A stretch of DNA of 64,000 nucleotides, taken from positions 186,001 through 250,000 of the forward strand of contig NZ_NEHW01000002.1 in the NCBI RefSeq assembly GCF_002112505.1, given 5' to 3'. Shown piece by piece: positions 36,402-45,569 of this stretch. A model generated the notes under the pieces. It was not told the origin of the DNA, did not search any database, and saw only the letters and a program-made list of their open reading frames with translations. The DNA comes from Pseudomonas sp. R28(2017). Its GTDB lineage: Bacteria > Pseudomonadota > Gammaproteobacteria > Pseudomonadales > Pseudomonadaceae. Made by a program: the position numbers and the translations under genes. Each line of letters opens with the position of its first letter. The first letter of the stretch is position 1.

Positions 36402-39011
36402 TTACGCCTGAACCACCGGGATCTTGGCGTTGGCAGCCGCTTCGCGGAACTCGGCGATCTGGTCGAAGCTCAGGTAGCGGTAGACGTCGGCAGCCATGCT
36501 GTCGATGTCCTTGGCGTACTGCATGTACTCTTCGACGGTCGGCAGCTTGCCGATGATCGAAGCGACCGCAGCCAGTTCGGCCGAGGCCAGGTACACGTTG
36601 GTAGCGTCGCCCAGACGGTTCGGGAAGTTACGGGTCGAAGTGGAGACCACGGTCGAACCGGTCTGCACACGTGCCTGGTTACCCATGCACAGCGAGCAGC
36701 CTGGCATTTCCATGCGCGCGCCGGCCTTGCCGTAGATGCCGTAGTAGCCTTCTTCGGTCAGCTGGTGGGCGTCCATCTTGGTTGGCGGGGCCAGCCACAG
36801 ACGGGTCGGGATACCGCCCTTGACCTTGTCCAGCAGCTTGCCGGCAGCACGGAAGTGACCGATGTTGGTCATGCACGAACCGATGAACACTTCGTCGATC
36901 TTCTCGCCCTGTACCGAAGACAGCAGGCGGGCATCGTCCGGGTCGTTCGGCGCGCAGAGCACAGGCTCCTTGACGTCGGCCAGGTCGATTTCGATGATTT
37001 CGGCGTATTCGGCATCGGCGTCGGCCGACAGCAGCTCAGGCTTGGCCAGCCAGGCTTCCATGGCCTGGGCGCGGCGCTCCAGGGTGCGGGCATCGCCGTA
37101 GCCTTCGCCGATCATCCAGCGCAGCAGGGTGATGTTGGACTGCAGGTACTCGGCGATGGCCTTTTCCGGCAGCTTGATGGTGCAGCCTGCAGCGGAACGC
37201 TCGGCCGAGGCGTCGGACAGCTCGAAGGCTTGCTCGACGGTCAGGTCGTTCAGGCCTTCGATTTCCAGGATGCGGCCGGAGAAGGCGTTTTTCTTGCCTT
37301 TCTTCTCGACGGTCAGCAGGCCCTTCTGGATGGCGTAGTAAGGGATGGCATGAACCAGGTCACGCAGGGTGATGCCAGGTTGCAGCTTGCCCTTGAAGCG
37401 CACCAGGATCGACTCTGGCATGTCCAGCGGCATGACGCCGGTGGCGGCGGCAAAGGCCACCAGGCCGGAACCGGCCGGGAACGAGATGCCGATCGGGAAG
37501 CGGGTGTGCGAGTCGCCACCGGTACCCACGGTGTCAGGCATCAGCATGCGGTTCAGCCAGCTGTGGATGATGCCGTCGCCCGGGCGCAGCGACACGCCGC
37601 CACGGGTGCGGATGAAGTCTGGCAGGGTGTGGTGGGTGGTGACGTCGATCGGCTTCGGATAGGCCGCGGTGTGGCAGAACGACTGCATCACCAGGTCAGC
37701 GGAGAAGCCCAGGCACGCCAGGTCTTTCAGCTCGTCGCGGGTCATCGGGCCAGTGGTGTCCTGGGAACCGACGGTGGTCATCTTCGGCTCGCAGTAGGCA
37801 CCTGGGCGCACGCCCTGGCCTTCTGGCAGGCCGCAGGCACGGCCGACCATCTTCTGGGCCAGGGTGAAGCCCTTGCCGGAGTCGGCAGGCTGCTCTGGCT
37901 TCTTGAACAGGTCGGAGGCACCCAGGCCCAGCTCGGCGCGGGCTTTTTCGGTCAGGCCACGGCCGACGATCAGCGGGATACGGCCGCCAGCGCGGACTTC
38001 GTCCAGCAGCACTTCGGTTTTCAGCGCGAACTCGGTGACCAGCTCGTCGCTGCCGTGACGGCGCACTTCACCTTTGAACGGGTAGACGTCGATGACGTCG
38101 CCCATGGCCAGGTTGGTGCAGTCGAATTCGATCGGCAGGGCGCCGGCGTCTTCCATGGTGTTGTAGAAGATCGGGGCGATCTTGGTGCCGAAGCAGAAAC
38201 CACCGGCGCGCTTGTTCGGCACGTACGGGATGTCGTCGCCGAAGAACCACAGCACCGAGTTGGTGGCGGATTTACGCGAGGAACCGGTACCGACCACGTC
38301 ACCGACGTAGGCAACCGGGAAGCCCTTGGCCTTGACCGCTTCGATCTGTGCCAGCGGGCCGACCGAACCAGGCTGCTGCGGCTCGATGCCGTCACGGGCC
38401 ATTTTCAGCATGGCCAGGGCGTGCAGCGGGATGTCAGGGCGCGACCAGGCGTCCGGAGCAGGGGACAGGTCGTCGGTGTTGGTTTCGCCAGGCACCTTGA
38501 ACACGGTCAGGGTGTACTTGTCGGCGATGGCCGGACGCGAGGTGAACCACTCGCCGGCAGCCCAGGAGTCCAGCACGGCCTTGGCGTGAACGTTGCCGGC
38601 CTTGGCCTTTTCGGCCACGTCGTGGAAGGCATCGAACATCAGCAGGGTGTGCTTGAGCTGTTCGGCCGCGACGGCGCCCAGTTCGGCGTCGTCGAGCAGC
38701 GCGACCAGCGTTTCGATGTTGTAGCCGCCCTGCATGGTGCCCAGCAGTTCAGCAGCGTGCTTGCGGTCGATCAGTGGCGACTTGGCTTCGCCCTTGGCCA
38801 CGGCGGAGAGGAAAGCGGCCTTGACGTAGGCAGCTTCGTCGACCCCTGGCGGAACGCGGTTGGTGATCAGGTCTACGAGGAAGGCTTCTTCGCCGGCTGG
38901 CGGGTTTTTCAGCAGCTCGACCAGGCCTGCAGTTTGTTCGGCGTTCAGCGGCTGGGGCACGATACCCAGGGCGGCACGCTCTTCGATGTGTTTGCGGTAG
39001 GCTTCAAGCAC
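36402..39011 (-). CDS. acnB: Bifunctional aconitate hydratase 2 / 2-methylisocitrate dehydratase
   Basis: AcnB is the main TCA-cycle aconitase and also hydrates cis-2-methylaconitate to 2-methylisocitrate, the step between PrpF and PrpB. From GTG 39011 the product is 869 aa, as I know for pseudomonad AcnB. It has the N-terminal HEAT-like and swivelling domains, then [29 protein letters not shown] (Fe-S cysteines) and [18 protein letters not shown] lies 9 bases before the GTG. An in-frame ATG at 39026 would add 5 residues and also has a passable site (AGGGA), so the start is not certain. Its convergence with the prp cluster completes the methylcitrate pathway in one place. Confidence 0.95.
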   Translation of the reverse strand: MLEAYRKHIEERAALGIVPQPLNAEQTAGLVELLKNPPAGEEAFLVDLITNRVPPGVDEAAYVKAAFLSAVAKGEAKSPLIDRKHAAELLGTMQGGYNIETLVALLDDAELGAVAAEQLKHTLLMFDAFHDVAEKAKAGNVHAKAVLDSWAAGEWFTSRPAIADKYTLTVFKVPGETNTDDLSPAPDAWSRPDIPLHALAMLKMARDGIEPQQPGSVGPLAQIEAVKAKGFPVAYVGDVVGTGSSRKSATNSVLWFFGDDIPYVPNKRAGGFCFGTKIAPIFYNTMEDAGALPIEFDCTNLAMGDVIDVYPFKGEVRRHGSDELVTEFALKTEVLLDEVRAGGRIPLIVGRGLTEKARAELGLGASDLFKKPEQPADSGKGFTLAQKMVGRACGLPEGQGVRPGAYCEPKMTTVGSQDTTGPMTRDELKDLACLGFSADLVMQSFCHTAAYPKPIDVTTHHTLPDFIRTRGGVSLRPGDGIIHSWLNRMLMPDTVGTGGDSHTRFPIGISFPAGSGLVAFAAATGVMPLDMPESILVRFKGKLQPGITLRDLVHAIPYYAIQKGLLTVEKKGKKNAFSGRILEIEGLNDLTVEQAFELSDASAERSAAGCTIKLPEKAIAEYLQSNITLLRWMIGEGYGDARTLERRAQAMEAWLAKPELLSADADAEYAEIIEIDLADVKEPVLCAPNDPDDARLLSSVQGEKIDEVFIGSCMTNIGHFRAAGKLLDKVKGGIPTRLWLAPPTKMDAHQLTEEGYYGIYGKAGARMEMPGCSLCMGNQARVQTGSTVVSTSTRNFPNRLGDATNVYLASAELAAVASIIGKLPTVEEYMQYAKDIDSMAADVYRYLSFDQIAEFREAAANAKIPVVQA

Positions 39012-39131
39012 AGTTATTACCCTCATCAGTGGTCCCTAAAGGGAGTCCGGGACGCTCATCCAGCATTCGATGCACCCATGCGCTGCCACGGCTTTGTGGG
39101 CCGCCCAGCCAGAGTCGCAAAGAATCCTTAC

Positions 39132-39269
39132 AGAAGCTGCTTTCAAAGTTTTACGCCTGCAGAACGGGAGCTGATGAGGGCTGGCGCGGGCATGCGAGGG
39201 GTGCATGGCCCGGGCCAACGCCGTTCTACCGGATGAACTGTGCTCGTGACGCTTTGAAAACAGCTTCCA
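39132..39269. repeat. Long nested inverted repeat upstream of acnB
   Basis: The outer arms 39132-39147 and 39254-39269 are complementary at 15 of 16 positions. Inside, AGAACGG pairs with CCGTTCT and a GC-rich hairpin around GGGCATGC/GCATGGCCC forms the apex. The whole 138 bp stretch can fold into one long interrupted stem. It lies within the 405 bp non-coding gap between acnB and the DUF1289 gene, 120 bp upstream of acnB. No ORF here is convincing. Confidence 0.6.
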
Positions 39270-39416
39270 ACGGACATGGTTGCCTTGAAAAGGCGGGATG
39301 ATTCTACGGCAAATTGTCGCGGAAGGTAAGGCGGCGATCATGACTTTAACGAGTGACCGTGGTTAGACAAAGGGCTAACATGGGCCCGTGTTCCACCGCC
39401 AAGCCGTTGTTTTTCC

Positions 39417-39896
39417 ATGTCCAACCAGTCCATCAAGACCCCTTGCGTCGGCCTTTGCTCCACGGTGTATGGAGACACGGTGTGCCGTGGCTGCAAGCGT
39501 TTCCACCACGAAGTGATCAACTGGAACGGGTACGACGACGAGCAGAAGCGCGCCGTCTGGCTGCGCCTGGAACAGCTGCTGGTGCAGGTGATGATGGCCA
39601 AGCTGGAAGTGTTCGACAAAGGCTTGCTGCGCCAGCAGTTGCAGCAGCGTTCGATCCGCTTCGTCGAGCAGCAGTCGGAATATTGCTGGGCGTATCAGTT
39701 GATCGCGCGCGGGGCGCGGATGATCCGCGATCTTGAGGCCTACGGCATGGTCCTGCTGCCAGAGTTTCGCGACTGGGAACTGCCGCAACTGCGCGATGCC
39801 ATCGATCGCGAGTTCTTCCTGCTTTCGGAAGCCCATTACCAGCGCTATATCGCGCCGAGCTTCCTGCGCGATGCGGTGGGCGACGGGCAGGGCTGA
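39417..39896 (+). CDS. DUF1289 domain-containing protein
   Basis: A 159 aa protein whose first 60 residues form the DUF1289 module, with four conserved cysteines: TPCVGLCSTVYGDTVCRGCKRF. These probably bind a zinc ion or Fe-S cluster. The rest is helical, with no membrane segment or signal peptide. Some database entries connect DUF1289 proteins to Fe-S chemistry, but no role is established. The start ATG has no strong ribosome-binding site. It is convergent with queD, with a 21 bp gap. Confidence 0.8.
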   Translation: MSNQSIKTPCVGLCSTVYGDTVCRGCKRFHHEVINWNGYDDEQKRAVWLRLEQLLVQVMMAKLEVFDKGLLRQQLQQRSIRFVEQQSEYCWAYQLIARGARMIRDLEAYGMVLLPEFRDWELPQLRDAIDREFFLLSEAHYQRYIAPSFLRDAVGDGQG

Positions 39897-39917
39897 GGCC
39901 CTGCCCGCAACGGCGAA

Positions 39918-40274
39918 TCAGTCGCCGGTGTATTCGCAACCGCTGGTGCAGGTTTCGTGGATGCGCACTTTCGACAGCTCCGGCATCAACGGCTTGACTT
40001 GGTCCCAGATCCACTTGGCGATCACTTCGCTGGTGGGGTTTTCCAGGCCCGGGATGTCGTTCAGGTAGTTGTGGTCCAGTTGCTCGTAGATCGGCTTGAA
40101 GATCGCCTTGACCTCGGCGAAGTCACGAATCCAGCCGGTATGCGGGTCGAGCGGGCCGGTCAGGTGCAGGCCGACCTTGAACGAGTGGCCATGCAGGCGG
40201 CCACATTTGTGCCCTTCAGGGACGTGGGGCAGGCGGTGGGCCGATTCGAAAGTGAATTCCTTGAAGATTTCCAC
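39918..40274 (-). CDS. queD: 6-carboxy-5,6,7,8-tetrahydropterin synthase
   Basis: QueD converts 7,8-dihydroneopterin triphosphate to carboxytetrahydropterin in queuosine (7-deazaguanine) synthesis. The 118 aa product has the zinc-binding and catalytic pattern [24 protein letters not shown]: three His ligands and the catalytic Cys. It also has LDHNYLNDI and the ending [13 protein letters not shown] with a conserved Glu. The length is right for the QueD-2-like short form. It is monocistronic and its stop is close to the DUF1289 stop. Confidence 0.94.
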   Translation of the reverse strand: MEIFKEFTFESAHRLPHVPEGHKCGRLHGHSFKVGLHLTGPLDPHTGWIRDFAEVKAIFKPIYEQLDHNYLNDIPGLENPTSEVIAKWIWDQVKPLMPELSKVRIHETCTSGCEYTGD

Positions 40275-40327
40275 GCTGTCATAACTCTGTGTGAATCAAT
40301 AATGCGCGCAGTCTACCAGCATGGCCG

Positions 40328-41407
40328 CTACAAGGCTTGCAGGCGTTCGTGCAACCGCCCGGTGGCGATCAGTTCCAGCAACTCGTCGCCCAAACGCTGG
40401 CTTTCGGCGATCGCCTTGTACCAGTAACGCTTGCGGCTCGGCGCATCGCCCATGAAGCGCTTGAAGTCGTTGCGGTCGGGCAGCTTGCCGTAGGGCAGGG
40501 CGGCCAGGTATTGCGGCGACGGGGTCATCAGCAGCACGTTCTGCAGGCGCGTGGCATCGCCCTTGCGCCAGGGCAGGGCCTTGTCGAACCAGCCGGGCAC
40601 CACCTTGTCGGTGAAATGCGGGTACAGCACCAGGTCGTCACCGCGGTAGGGCAGGTCGAGGTGGTAGTCGAGCAGGCCGCCGTCGCGGTAGGTGCCGGCG
40701 CCAGCGCCGGGAATGTCACGCACACCTTCCATCACCATCGGGATCGAGCCCGAGGCGAGCAGGGCCTGGCGCAGGTTGGCCAGGTTCAGTGGCAGGCAGC
40801 GCGAGGGGAAGTCGGTCAGCGCATCGAGCGGCGGCACGCTGCGCGCATCATGCAGGATGACCCGTTCGAAGTGCCGGGCCAGGCGCGAGCGCCCCAGCAG
40901 GTTGCTGGCGATCACCGAGCCCAGGCCCACGCCCAGGCGGCCACGGTGGTCGTGGGCCAGCTGGCCGTGGCTCTTCACCACCAGGATGTTCAGGCGATAG
41001 TGCGGGTTGGCGAGGATCTGCCCGTCGCGGCCCTGCAGCAGGTCGTCGAGCATGCGCTGGCAGCTGCGGCTGATCTCGGCGGGGGTAACGCCCTTGGCGA
41101 AGTCCTGCTCGGTGTACAGCTCGCCCAGGCGACGGATGCCGGCAACCGGGTCGTCGAGGCAGGCACTGGCGAAGCGCCACGAGCCGATCGAGGCGCCGAT
41201 CAGTGCGCGTTGCCGCGCTGCCGAGGGCAGCCATTCGCCAAACAACGCCAGGTCCAGGCCCTGGATGCCCAGCGGCTTGGGCCCGCCGGCCGCCCCTGGC
41301 AACACGCCCACATCGGCCGCCTGCAGGCCACGTTCGCGAATCTGCTGCAGTGCGCGCTGGCCAGCCTTGAAGGTGAGTGCAGGGAATTTGATGTGAATGG
41401 CGCTCAT
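40328..41407 (-). CDS. Patatin-like phospholipase family protein
   Basis: A 359 aa patatin-fold hydrolase distinct from the RssA-type gene at 2935-3975. The nucleophile motif is GASIGSW with Ser73; the DGG motif with the catalytic Asp is in TYRDGGLLDYHLDLPYRG near residue 240. The glycine-rich oxyanion segment GAAGGPKPLG (about residues 38-47) differs from the usual GGGxxG. There is no signal peptide. ATG 41407 is chosen because the upstream in-frame ATG at 41437 has no ribosome-binding site and would add a divergent tail. Substrate unknown. Confidence 0.8.
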   Translation of the reverse strand: MSAIHIKFPALTFKAGQRALQQIRERGLQAADVGVLPGAAGGPKPLGIQGLDLALFGEWLPSAARQRALIGASIGSWRFASACLDDPVAGIRRLGELYTEQDFAKGVTPAEISRSCQRMLDDLLQGRDGQILANPHYRLNILVVKSHGQLAHDHRGRLGVGLGSVIASNLLGRSRLARHFERVILHDARSVPPLDALTDFPSRCLPLNLANLRQALLASGSIPMVMEGVRDIPGAGAGTYRDGGLLDYHLDLPYRGDDLVLYPHFTDKVVPGWFDKALPWRKGDATRLQNVLLMTPSPQYLAALPYGKLPDRNDFKRFMGDAPSRKRYWYKAIAESQRLGDELLELIATGRLHERLQAL

Positions 41408-41559
41408 GACGGATCTCACGGGTAACAAGGCGGTCATTATAGGGGCTTGATACCGCTACAGCTGCGCTATCATGGCGCCAGCTGTTTTCAGGTTGAATTA
41501 AGGACCGCTGGTTAGTCTTAACCCCGTAGACAACTTGAACGTCGCTCAGGAGAGCCACC

Positions 41560-41868
41560 ATGAAAACCTTGACTGCCCTGTTCACCGCCGCCGCCCTTGC
41601 CCTGGGCGCCAATGCTGCCTTCGCCAAGGACGTCCAGCCTGACGAAGTGGTCAAGCTGGTCAACGCCAAGACCATCAAGTCGCTGGACGAACTCAAGGCC
41701 GCCGCCGTGGCCAAGCACCCAGGCGCCACCGTCACCGATTCGGAGCTGGAAGACGAATACGGCCGCTACATCTACAAGGTCGAACTGCGCGACACGCAGA
41801 ACGTCGAGTGGGATGTCGACCTGGATGCCAAGACCGGTGAAGTGCTGAAGGACGCGCGGGACAGCTGA
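41560..41868 (+). CDS. Secreted PepSY-domain protein (first of pair)
   Basis: A 102 aa protein with a signal peptide (residues 1 to about 22, ending ANAAFA) and one PepSY domain covering most of the mature chain (EVVKLVNAKTIKSLDEL, HPGATVTDSELEDEYGRYIYKVEL, NVEWDVDLDAKTGEVLKD). PepSY domains are small periplasmic modules thought to inhibit peptidases or modulate sensors. AGGAG lies 8 bases before the ATG. It overlaps the next PepSY gene by one base (TGATG), and the two-component genes follow directly, so it probably shares their operon and may modulate the kinase (inference). Confidence 0.88.
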   Translation: MKTLTALFTAAALALGANAAFAKDVQPDEVVKLVNAKTIKSLDELKAAAVAKHPGATVTDSELEDEYGRYIYKVELRDTQNVEWDVDLDAKTGEVLKDARDS

Positions 41869-42182
41869 TGATCCACTTACCCCGGTCGGCGCGATACCTG
41901 GCGCTGTCGTTGCTGGCCGTGTGTTCCCTGGCCGTTGCCCGCGACCTGGACCAGGACGAAGCCCTGAAGCTGCGCCAGAAGGGCATCATCCTGCCGCTCG
42001 AGCAACTGCTGGCAACCGCCCTGGGGCGTTACCCCGGGGCGCGCCTGCTGGAGGCCGAGCTGGAAGAAGACGACGGCCGTTACGAATATGAAGTCGAACT
42101 GCTGACCCAGGAGGGCGTGGTGCGCGAGATCAAGCTCGATGCCAGCAGCGGTGCCCTGCTCAAAGACGAGGAAGACGACTGA
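41868..42182 (+). CDS. Secreted PepSY-domain protein (second of pair)
   Basis: A 104 aa paralogue of the preceding protein, with a hydrophobic signal segment ([15 protein letters not shown]) and the same domain: [62 protein letters not shown]. The tail is highly acidic, which could bind metal or polycations. It is translationally coupled to its neighbour upstream; the response regulator starts one base after its stop codon. The pair looks like a tandem duplication within the operon. Confidence 0.88.
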   Translation: MIHLPRSARYLALSLLAVCSLAVARDLDQDEALKLRQKGIILPLEQLLATALGRYPGARLLEAELEEDDGRYEYEVELLTQEGVVREIKLDASSGALLKDEEDD

Positions 42183-42183
42183 C

Positions 42184-42852
42184 ATGCGCCTGCTGCTTGT
42201 CGAAGACAACGTGCCCCTGGCCGACGAACTGACCACAAGCCTGCAGCGCCAGGGCTATGCCGTGGACTGGCTGGCCGATGGCCGCGATGCGGTGTACCAG
42301 GGCCAGAGCGAACCTTACGACCTGATCATCCTCGACCTCGGCCTGCCAGGCTTGCCGGGCCTGGAGGTGTTGGCGCAGTGGCGTGCCGGCGGCCTGGTCA
42401 CGCCGGTGCTGATCCTCACCGCGCGGGGTTCGTGGGCGGAACGCATCGAGGGCCTGAAAGCCGGGGCCGACGATTACCTGAGCAAGCCATTCCACCCCGA
42501 GGAACTGCAGCTGCGCATCCAGGCGCTGCTGCGCCGCGCCCGCGGCCTGGCCAACCAGCCAACCCTGGAAGCGGCGGGCCTGCACTTGGATGAAAGCCGC
42601 CAGTGCGTGAGCCGCGACGGCGTCGACATCCAGCTCACGGCGGCGGAATTTCGCCTGTTGCGCTACTTCATGCTGCACCCGCAGCAGATCCTGTCCAAGA
42701 GCCACCTGGCCGAGCACCTGTACGACGGTGAGACCGAGCGCGATTCCAACGTGCTGGAGGTGCACGTCAACCACCTGCGGCGCAAGCTGGGGCGCAGCGT
42801 CATCGAGACCCGTCGCGGGCAAGGCTACATCTATGCCGGGAGCGGCGGATGA
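42184..42852 (+). CDS. OmpR/PhoB-family response regulator
   Basis: A 222 aa transcriptional regulator with a receiver domain (MRLLLVEDN start, acceptor Asp51 in [10 protein letters not shown], Lys in [11 protein letters not shown]) and a winged-helix output domain ([54 protein letters not shown]). It overlaps the kinase gene by 4 bp (ATGA). The order PepSY-PepSY-regulator-kinase resembles QseB/PmrA/BqsR-like systems, which often respond to cations, but the signal here is not determinable. Confidence 0.92.
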   Translation: MRLLLVEDNVPLADELTTSLQRQGYAVDWLADGRDAVYQGQSEPYDLIILDLGLPGLPGLEVLAQWRAGGLVTPVLILTARGSWAERIEGLKAGADDYLSKPFHPEELQLRIQALLRRARGLANQPTLEAAGLHLDESRQCVSRDGVDIQLTAAEFRLLRYFMLHPQQILSKSHLAEHLYDGETERDSNVLEVHVNHLRRKLGRSVIETRRGQGYIYAGSGG

Positions 42853-44168
42853 AGTCGATCCAGGCGCGCCTGAGCCTGGGCCTGATCGCGGTGCTGGTGG
42901 TGGTCGGGGTAGTGCTCGCGCAGTTGACCCTGTGGTTGTTCGAAGCGGGTTTGCAGCGCTACCTGGAAAACGGCCTGCGCAAGGAGAGCGAGAACCTGCT
43001 GGTGGCGTTGGTGCGCGGGCCGAATGGCCTGCAGCTGGATGAGCGGCGCATTTCTGCGGCTTATCAGCGGCCGTTTTCGGGTTACTACTTCCGTATCGAT
43101 TTCGACCAGGGCACCTGGCGCTCGCGCTCGCTGTGGGACCTGGACATGCCCAAGCCGGCCGAGCCGGGGTTGTCCGATAGCCACGAGCTGGGCCCGGAAG
43201 GCCAGCAACTGCTGGCCTTGCGCGCCGATTACCGGCGCCTGGGCCAGAACATCTCGATCAGCGTGGCGCAGGACTACTCGCCGGTGCGCGAGGGCTTTCG
43301 TCGGCTGCAGCAGCTTGGCCTGGGCATGGGCCTGGTGGCGTTGCTGATCGTGCTGGTGCTGCAGCGCATCACCGTCACCCGCTCGCTGCGCCCGCTGGAG
43401 CGCGCGCGCCAGCAGATCGCCCAGCTGCAGCAAGGCCAGCGCTCGCAGCTCGATGCCCAGGTGCCCAGCGAGCTGGCGCCGCTGGTGGGCCAGATCAACC
43501 ACTTGCTCAGCCACACCGAAGACAGTCTGCGCCGCTCGCGCAATGCCCTGGGCAACCTTGGCCATGCACTGAAGACCCCGCTGGCGGTGCTGCTCAGCCT
43601 GGCGTCCAGCGAGCGCTTGAAAGGCCTGCCAGAGGTGCAGGCGCAACTGCGTGAACAGCTCGAGCAGATCCAGCAGCGCCTGGCCCGTGAGCTGAACCGG
43701 GCGCGCCTGGCCGGCGATGCCTTGCCCGGGGCGCAGTTCGATTGCGATGCCGAGCTGCCGGGCTTGCTCGCGACCTTGGGCATGATCCATGGCGAAGGCC
43801 TGCGGCTCGAGCGCGATGTGCCGCCGGGGCTGCTGTTGCCGTGGGACCGTGAAGACGTGCTTGAACTGCTTGGCAACCTGCTGGACAACGCCTGCAAGTG
43901 GGCCGACGGCGAAGTGCAGCTGGGGATTGCACCGACCACCGAGGGCTATCAGTTGTGGGTCGATGATGACGGCCCCGGGATTCCCGAAAGCCAGCGGTTG
44001 CAGGTGCTGGAGCGCGGCTCGCGGCTGGACGAGCAGGTCGACGGGCATGGGCTGGGGCTGGGGATCGTGCGCGATATCGTCGAGGCTTGGGGTGGGCAGC
44101 TGGCATTGCTTGAAAGCACCCTGGGCGGATTGCGGGTAAGCATCGAGTTACCGCGTAAGGCTCGGTAG
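42849..44168 (+). CDS. Sensor histidine kinase
   Basis: The partner of the regulator just upstream. The 439 aa product has TM1 (about residues 9-30), a periplasmic sensor of about 125 residues, TM2 (about 156-174), HAMP (to about 225), the H-box [14 protein letters not shown] with His239, and a HATPase domain with [11 protein letters not shown] (N-box), DDDGPGIP and [11 protein letters not shown]. The periplasmic domain has many acidic residues but I see no RExxE iron motif. Its dimerisation helix [14 protein letters not shown] is of the PhoQ/QseC-like type. Confidence 0.92.
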   Translation: MKSIQARLSLGLIAVLVVVGVVLAQLTLWLFEAGLQRYLENGLRKESENLLVALVRGPNGLQLDERRISAAYQRPFSGYYFRIDFDQGTWRSRSLWDLDMPKPAEPGLSDSHELGPEGQQLLALRADYRRLGQNISISVAQDYSPVREGFRRLQQLGLGMGLVALLIVLVLQRITVTRSLRPLERARQQIAQLQQGQRSQLDAQVPSELAPLVGQINHLLSHTEDSLRRSRNALGNLGHALKTPLAVLLSLASSERLKGLPEVQAQLREQLEQIQQRLARELNRARLAGDALPGAQFDCDAELPGLLATLGMIHGEGLRLERDVPPGLLLPWDREDVLELLGNLLDNACKWADGEVQLGIAPTTEGYQLWVDDDGPGIPESQRLQVLERGSRLDEQVDGHGLGLGIVRDIVEAWGGQLALLESTLGGLRVSIELPRKAR

Positions 44169-44283
44169 TGCCGGGGCCGCTTCGCGCCCCCAACGACCAG
44201 ATCAGCACTGCAAAAAAATTGCAGTACAGCCGCATTTTTTTGAATTAGCCCAATCTTCCGCCGGCCGGCACAATCCCCCTCAC

Positions 44284-44348
44284 GAAACCCTGCGGTTTCC
44301 ATCTCTCCATGGACGGAGCCCCTTGTGATATTGCATCCGCAATACGAG
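44284..44348 (+). ncRNA. Candidate structured RNA or leader upstream of the HPP gene
   Basis: Three consecutive hairpins precede a terminator. GAAACC/GGTTTC is at 44284-44289/44294-44299, CTCC/GGAG at 44305-44308/44315-44318, and TATTGC/GCAATA at 44329-44334/44339-44344. A further palindrome ACTGCAA/TTGCAGT lies upstream, around 44206-44224. It could be a free-standing small RNA or an attenuating leader for the gene at 44412. I do not recognise a known riboswitch class. Confidence 0.4.
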
Positions 44349-44379
44349 GCCCAGGCCACTTCGGCTGGGCTTTCTTTTT
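44349..44379 (+). terminator. Terminator upstream of the HPP gene
   Basis: The stem GCCCAG (44349-44354) with CTGGGC (44365-44370), extended inward by CC/GG, is followed by TTTCTTTTT. It lies 33 bp before the next start codon, so it ends something transcribed upstream or acts as an attenuator. Confidence 0.7.
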
Positions 44380-44411
44380 AATCAAAAAAACCACAGATCC
44401 TGATTACCTAA

Positions 44412-45569
44412 ATGTCTGCCATGCGTTCCGAAAGTCGTCTGCAGCGGCTGTTGCCGGCGCCCCTGAACATCCCCCCCAAAGAATGGTTGCGTGCCGGTGT
44501 CGGCGCGTTGCTCGGTTTGTTGCTCGCCGGCTGGCTGACCAGCCTGGCCTATGGCCCAGGCATTGCCTTGCACCTGCTTGGCCCGTTGGCCGCCACGGCG
44601 GTGCTGGTGTTTGCCGTGCATTCCGGGCCGTTGGCGCAGCCGTGGCCAGTGCTCGGCAGCTATGCGCTGGCCGGTGCGGTCGGCCTGGGCATGCGCCAGG
44701 GCTTGGGCGCCGAATTGTGGGTGGCCGCTGCCGCCCTGGGCCTCTCGATCCTGGTGATGTGCCTGCTGCGCTGCCTGCACCCGCCGGGCGGCGGCGTGGC
44801 GGTGAGCGCGGTGCTGGCCGACCCGGGGCTGACGGCCATGGGCGACCACCTGCTGGAGCCGGTGTTGCTCAATGCGCTGATCCTGGTAGCCGTGGCGGTG
44901 ATCTACAACCGCCTGACCGGAGTGCGCTACCCGAAGGGCGCGGTGCCGCGCAAGGACCTGCACCACACGCACGACCCGCTGCCCAGCGAGCGCGTGGGCA
45001 TCAGTGGCGCCGACCTGGACCAGGCGCTGGAAGAGTTGGGGGAGTTTGTCGACGTTACCCGTGACGAGCTGGAACGCATCATCCTTGCCACCGAGCAGCA
45101 TGCGCTGCAACGCAGCCTCGGCGGCATCACGGCCGGGGCGGTGATGTCCCGTGACGTGCAGTTCGCCTCGCCGCAGACCACCCTGGAGCAGGCCTGGAAA
45201 ATGCTCGCCAGCCACCACCTGAAAACCCTGCCGGTGCTGCAGCAGGGCAAGCTGGTGGGTATGGTCAGCCTCAGCGACCTGGTCGGCCCGGCCATGCAGC
45301 GCGGCCAGTTCAGCTGGCGCGGCCTGTTCGGTCGCAAGGCGGTGCGCATGGAGCAGGTGATGAGCCGGCGAGTGGTCAGCGTCAGCAGCCAGCATCCACT
45401 GGAGCGCCTGTTGCCGCTGCTGTGCGAGCAGGGCCTGCACTGCCTGCCGGTACTCGACGGTGACCAGCTGGTGGGTGTGGTCACCCAGACCGACCTGGTC
45501 GCCGGGCTCAAGCGCCAGTTGCTCAGCGCCGCCGGCCGTGCTTCAGATAACCGGGTCCCAGCGTTGTGA
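44412..45569 (+). CDS. HPP-family membrane protein with CBS pair
   Basis: The 385 aa product has an N-terminal HPP domain of four or five TM helices (about residues 25-165) with the signature LRCLHPPGGGVAVSA, then a soluble C-terminal half with two CBS motifs (about 235-290 and 310-375: VMSRDVQFASPQTTLEQAWK and VMSRRVVSVSSQHPLERLL). HPP proteins include plastid nitrite transporters; bacterial fusions to CBS suggest adenosine-nucleotide-regulated transport. The transported ion is unknown. The gene is preceded by a terminator-ended RNA structure. It ends convergent with the LysR gene, overlapping its 3' end by 27 bp. Confidence 0.85.
   Translation: MSAMRSESRLQRLLPAPLNIPPKEWLRAGVGALLGLLLAGWLTSLAYGPGIALHLLGPLAATAVLVFAVHSGPLAQPWPVLGSYALAGAVGLGMRQGLGAELWVAAAALGLSILVMCLLRCLHPPGGGVAVSAVLADPGLTAMGDHLLEPVLLNALILVAVAVIYNRLTGVRYPKGAVPRKDLHHTHDPLPSERVGISGADLDQALEELGEFVDVTRDELERIILATEQHALQRSLGGITAGAVMSRDVQFASPQTTLEQAWKMLASHHLKTLPVLQQGKLVGMVSLSDLVGPAMQRGQFSWRGLFGRKAVRMEQVMSRRVVSVSSQHPLERLLPLLCEQGLHCLPVLDGDQLVGVVTQTDLVAGLKRQLLSAAGRASDNRVPAL

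Noticed and set aside
36765-39236. Plus-strand open frame of about 820 codons
   Set aside because: Antisense to acnB; composition (Gly/Gln/Val-rich) and lack of a ribosome-binding site indicate a shadow.
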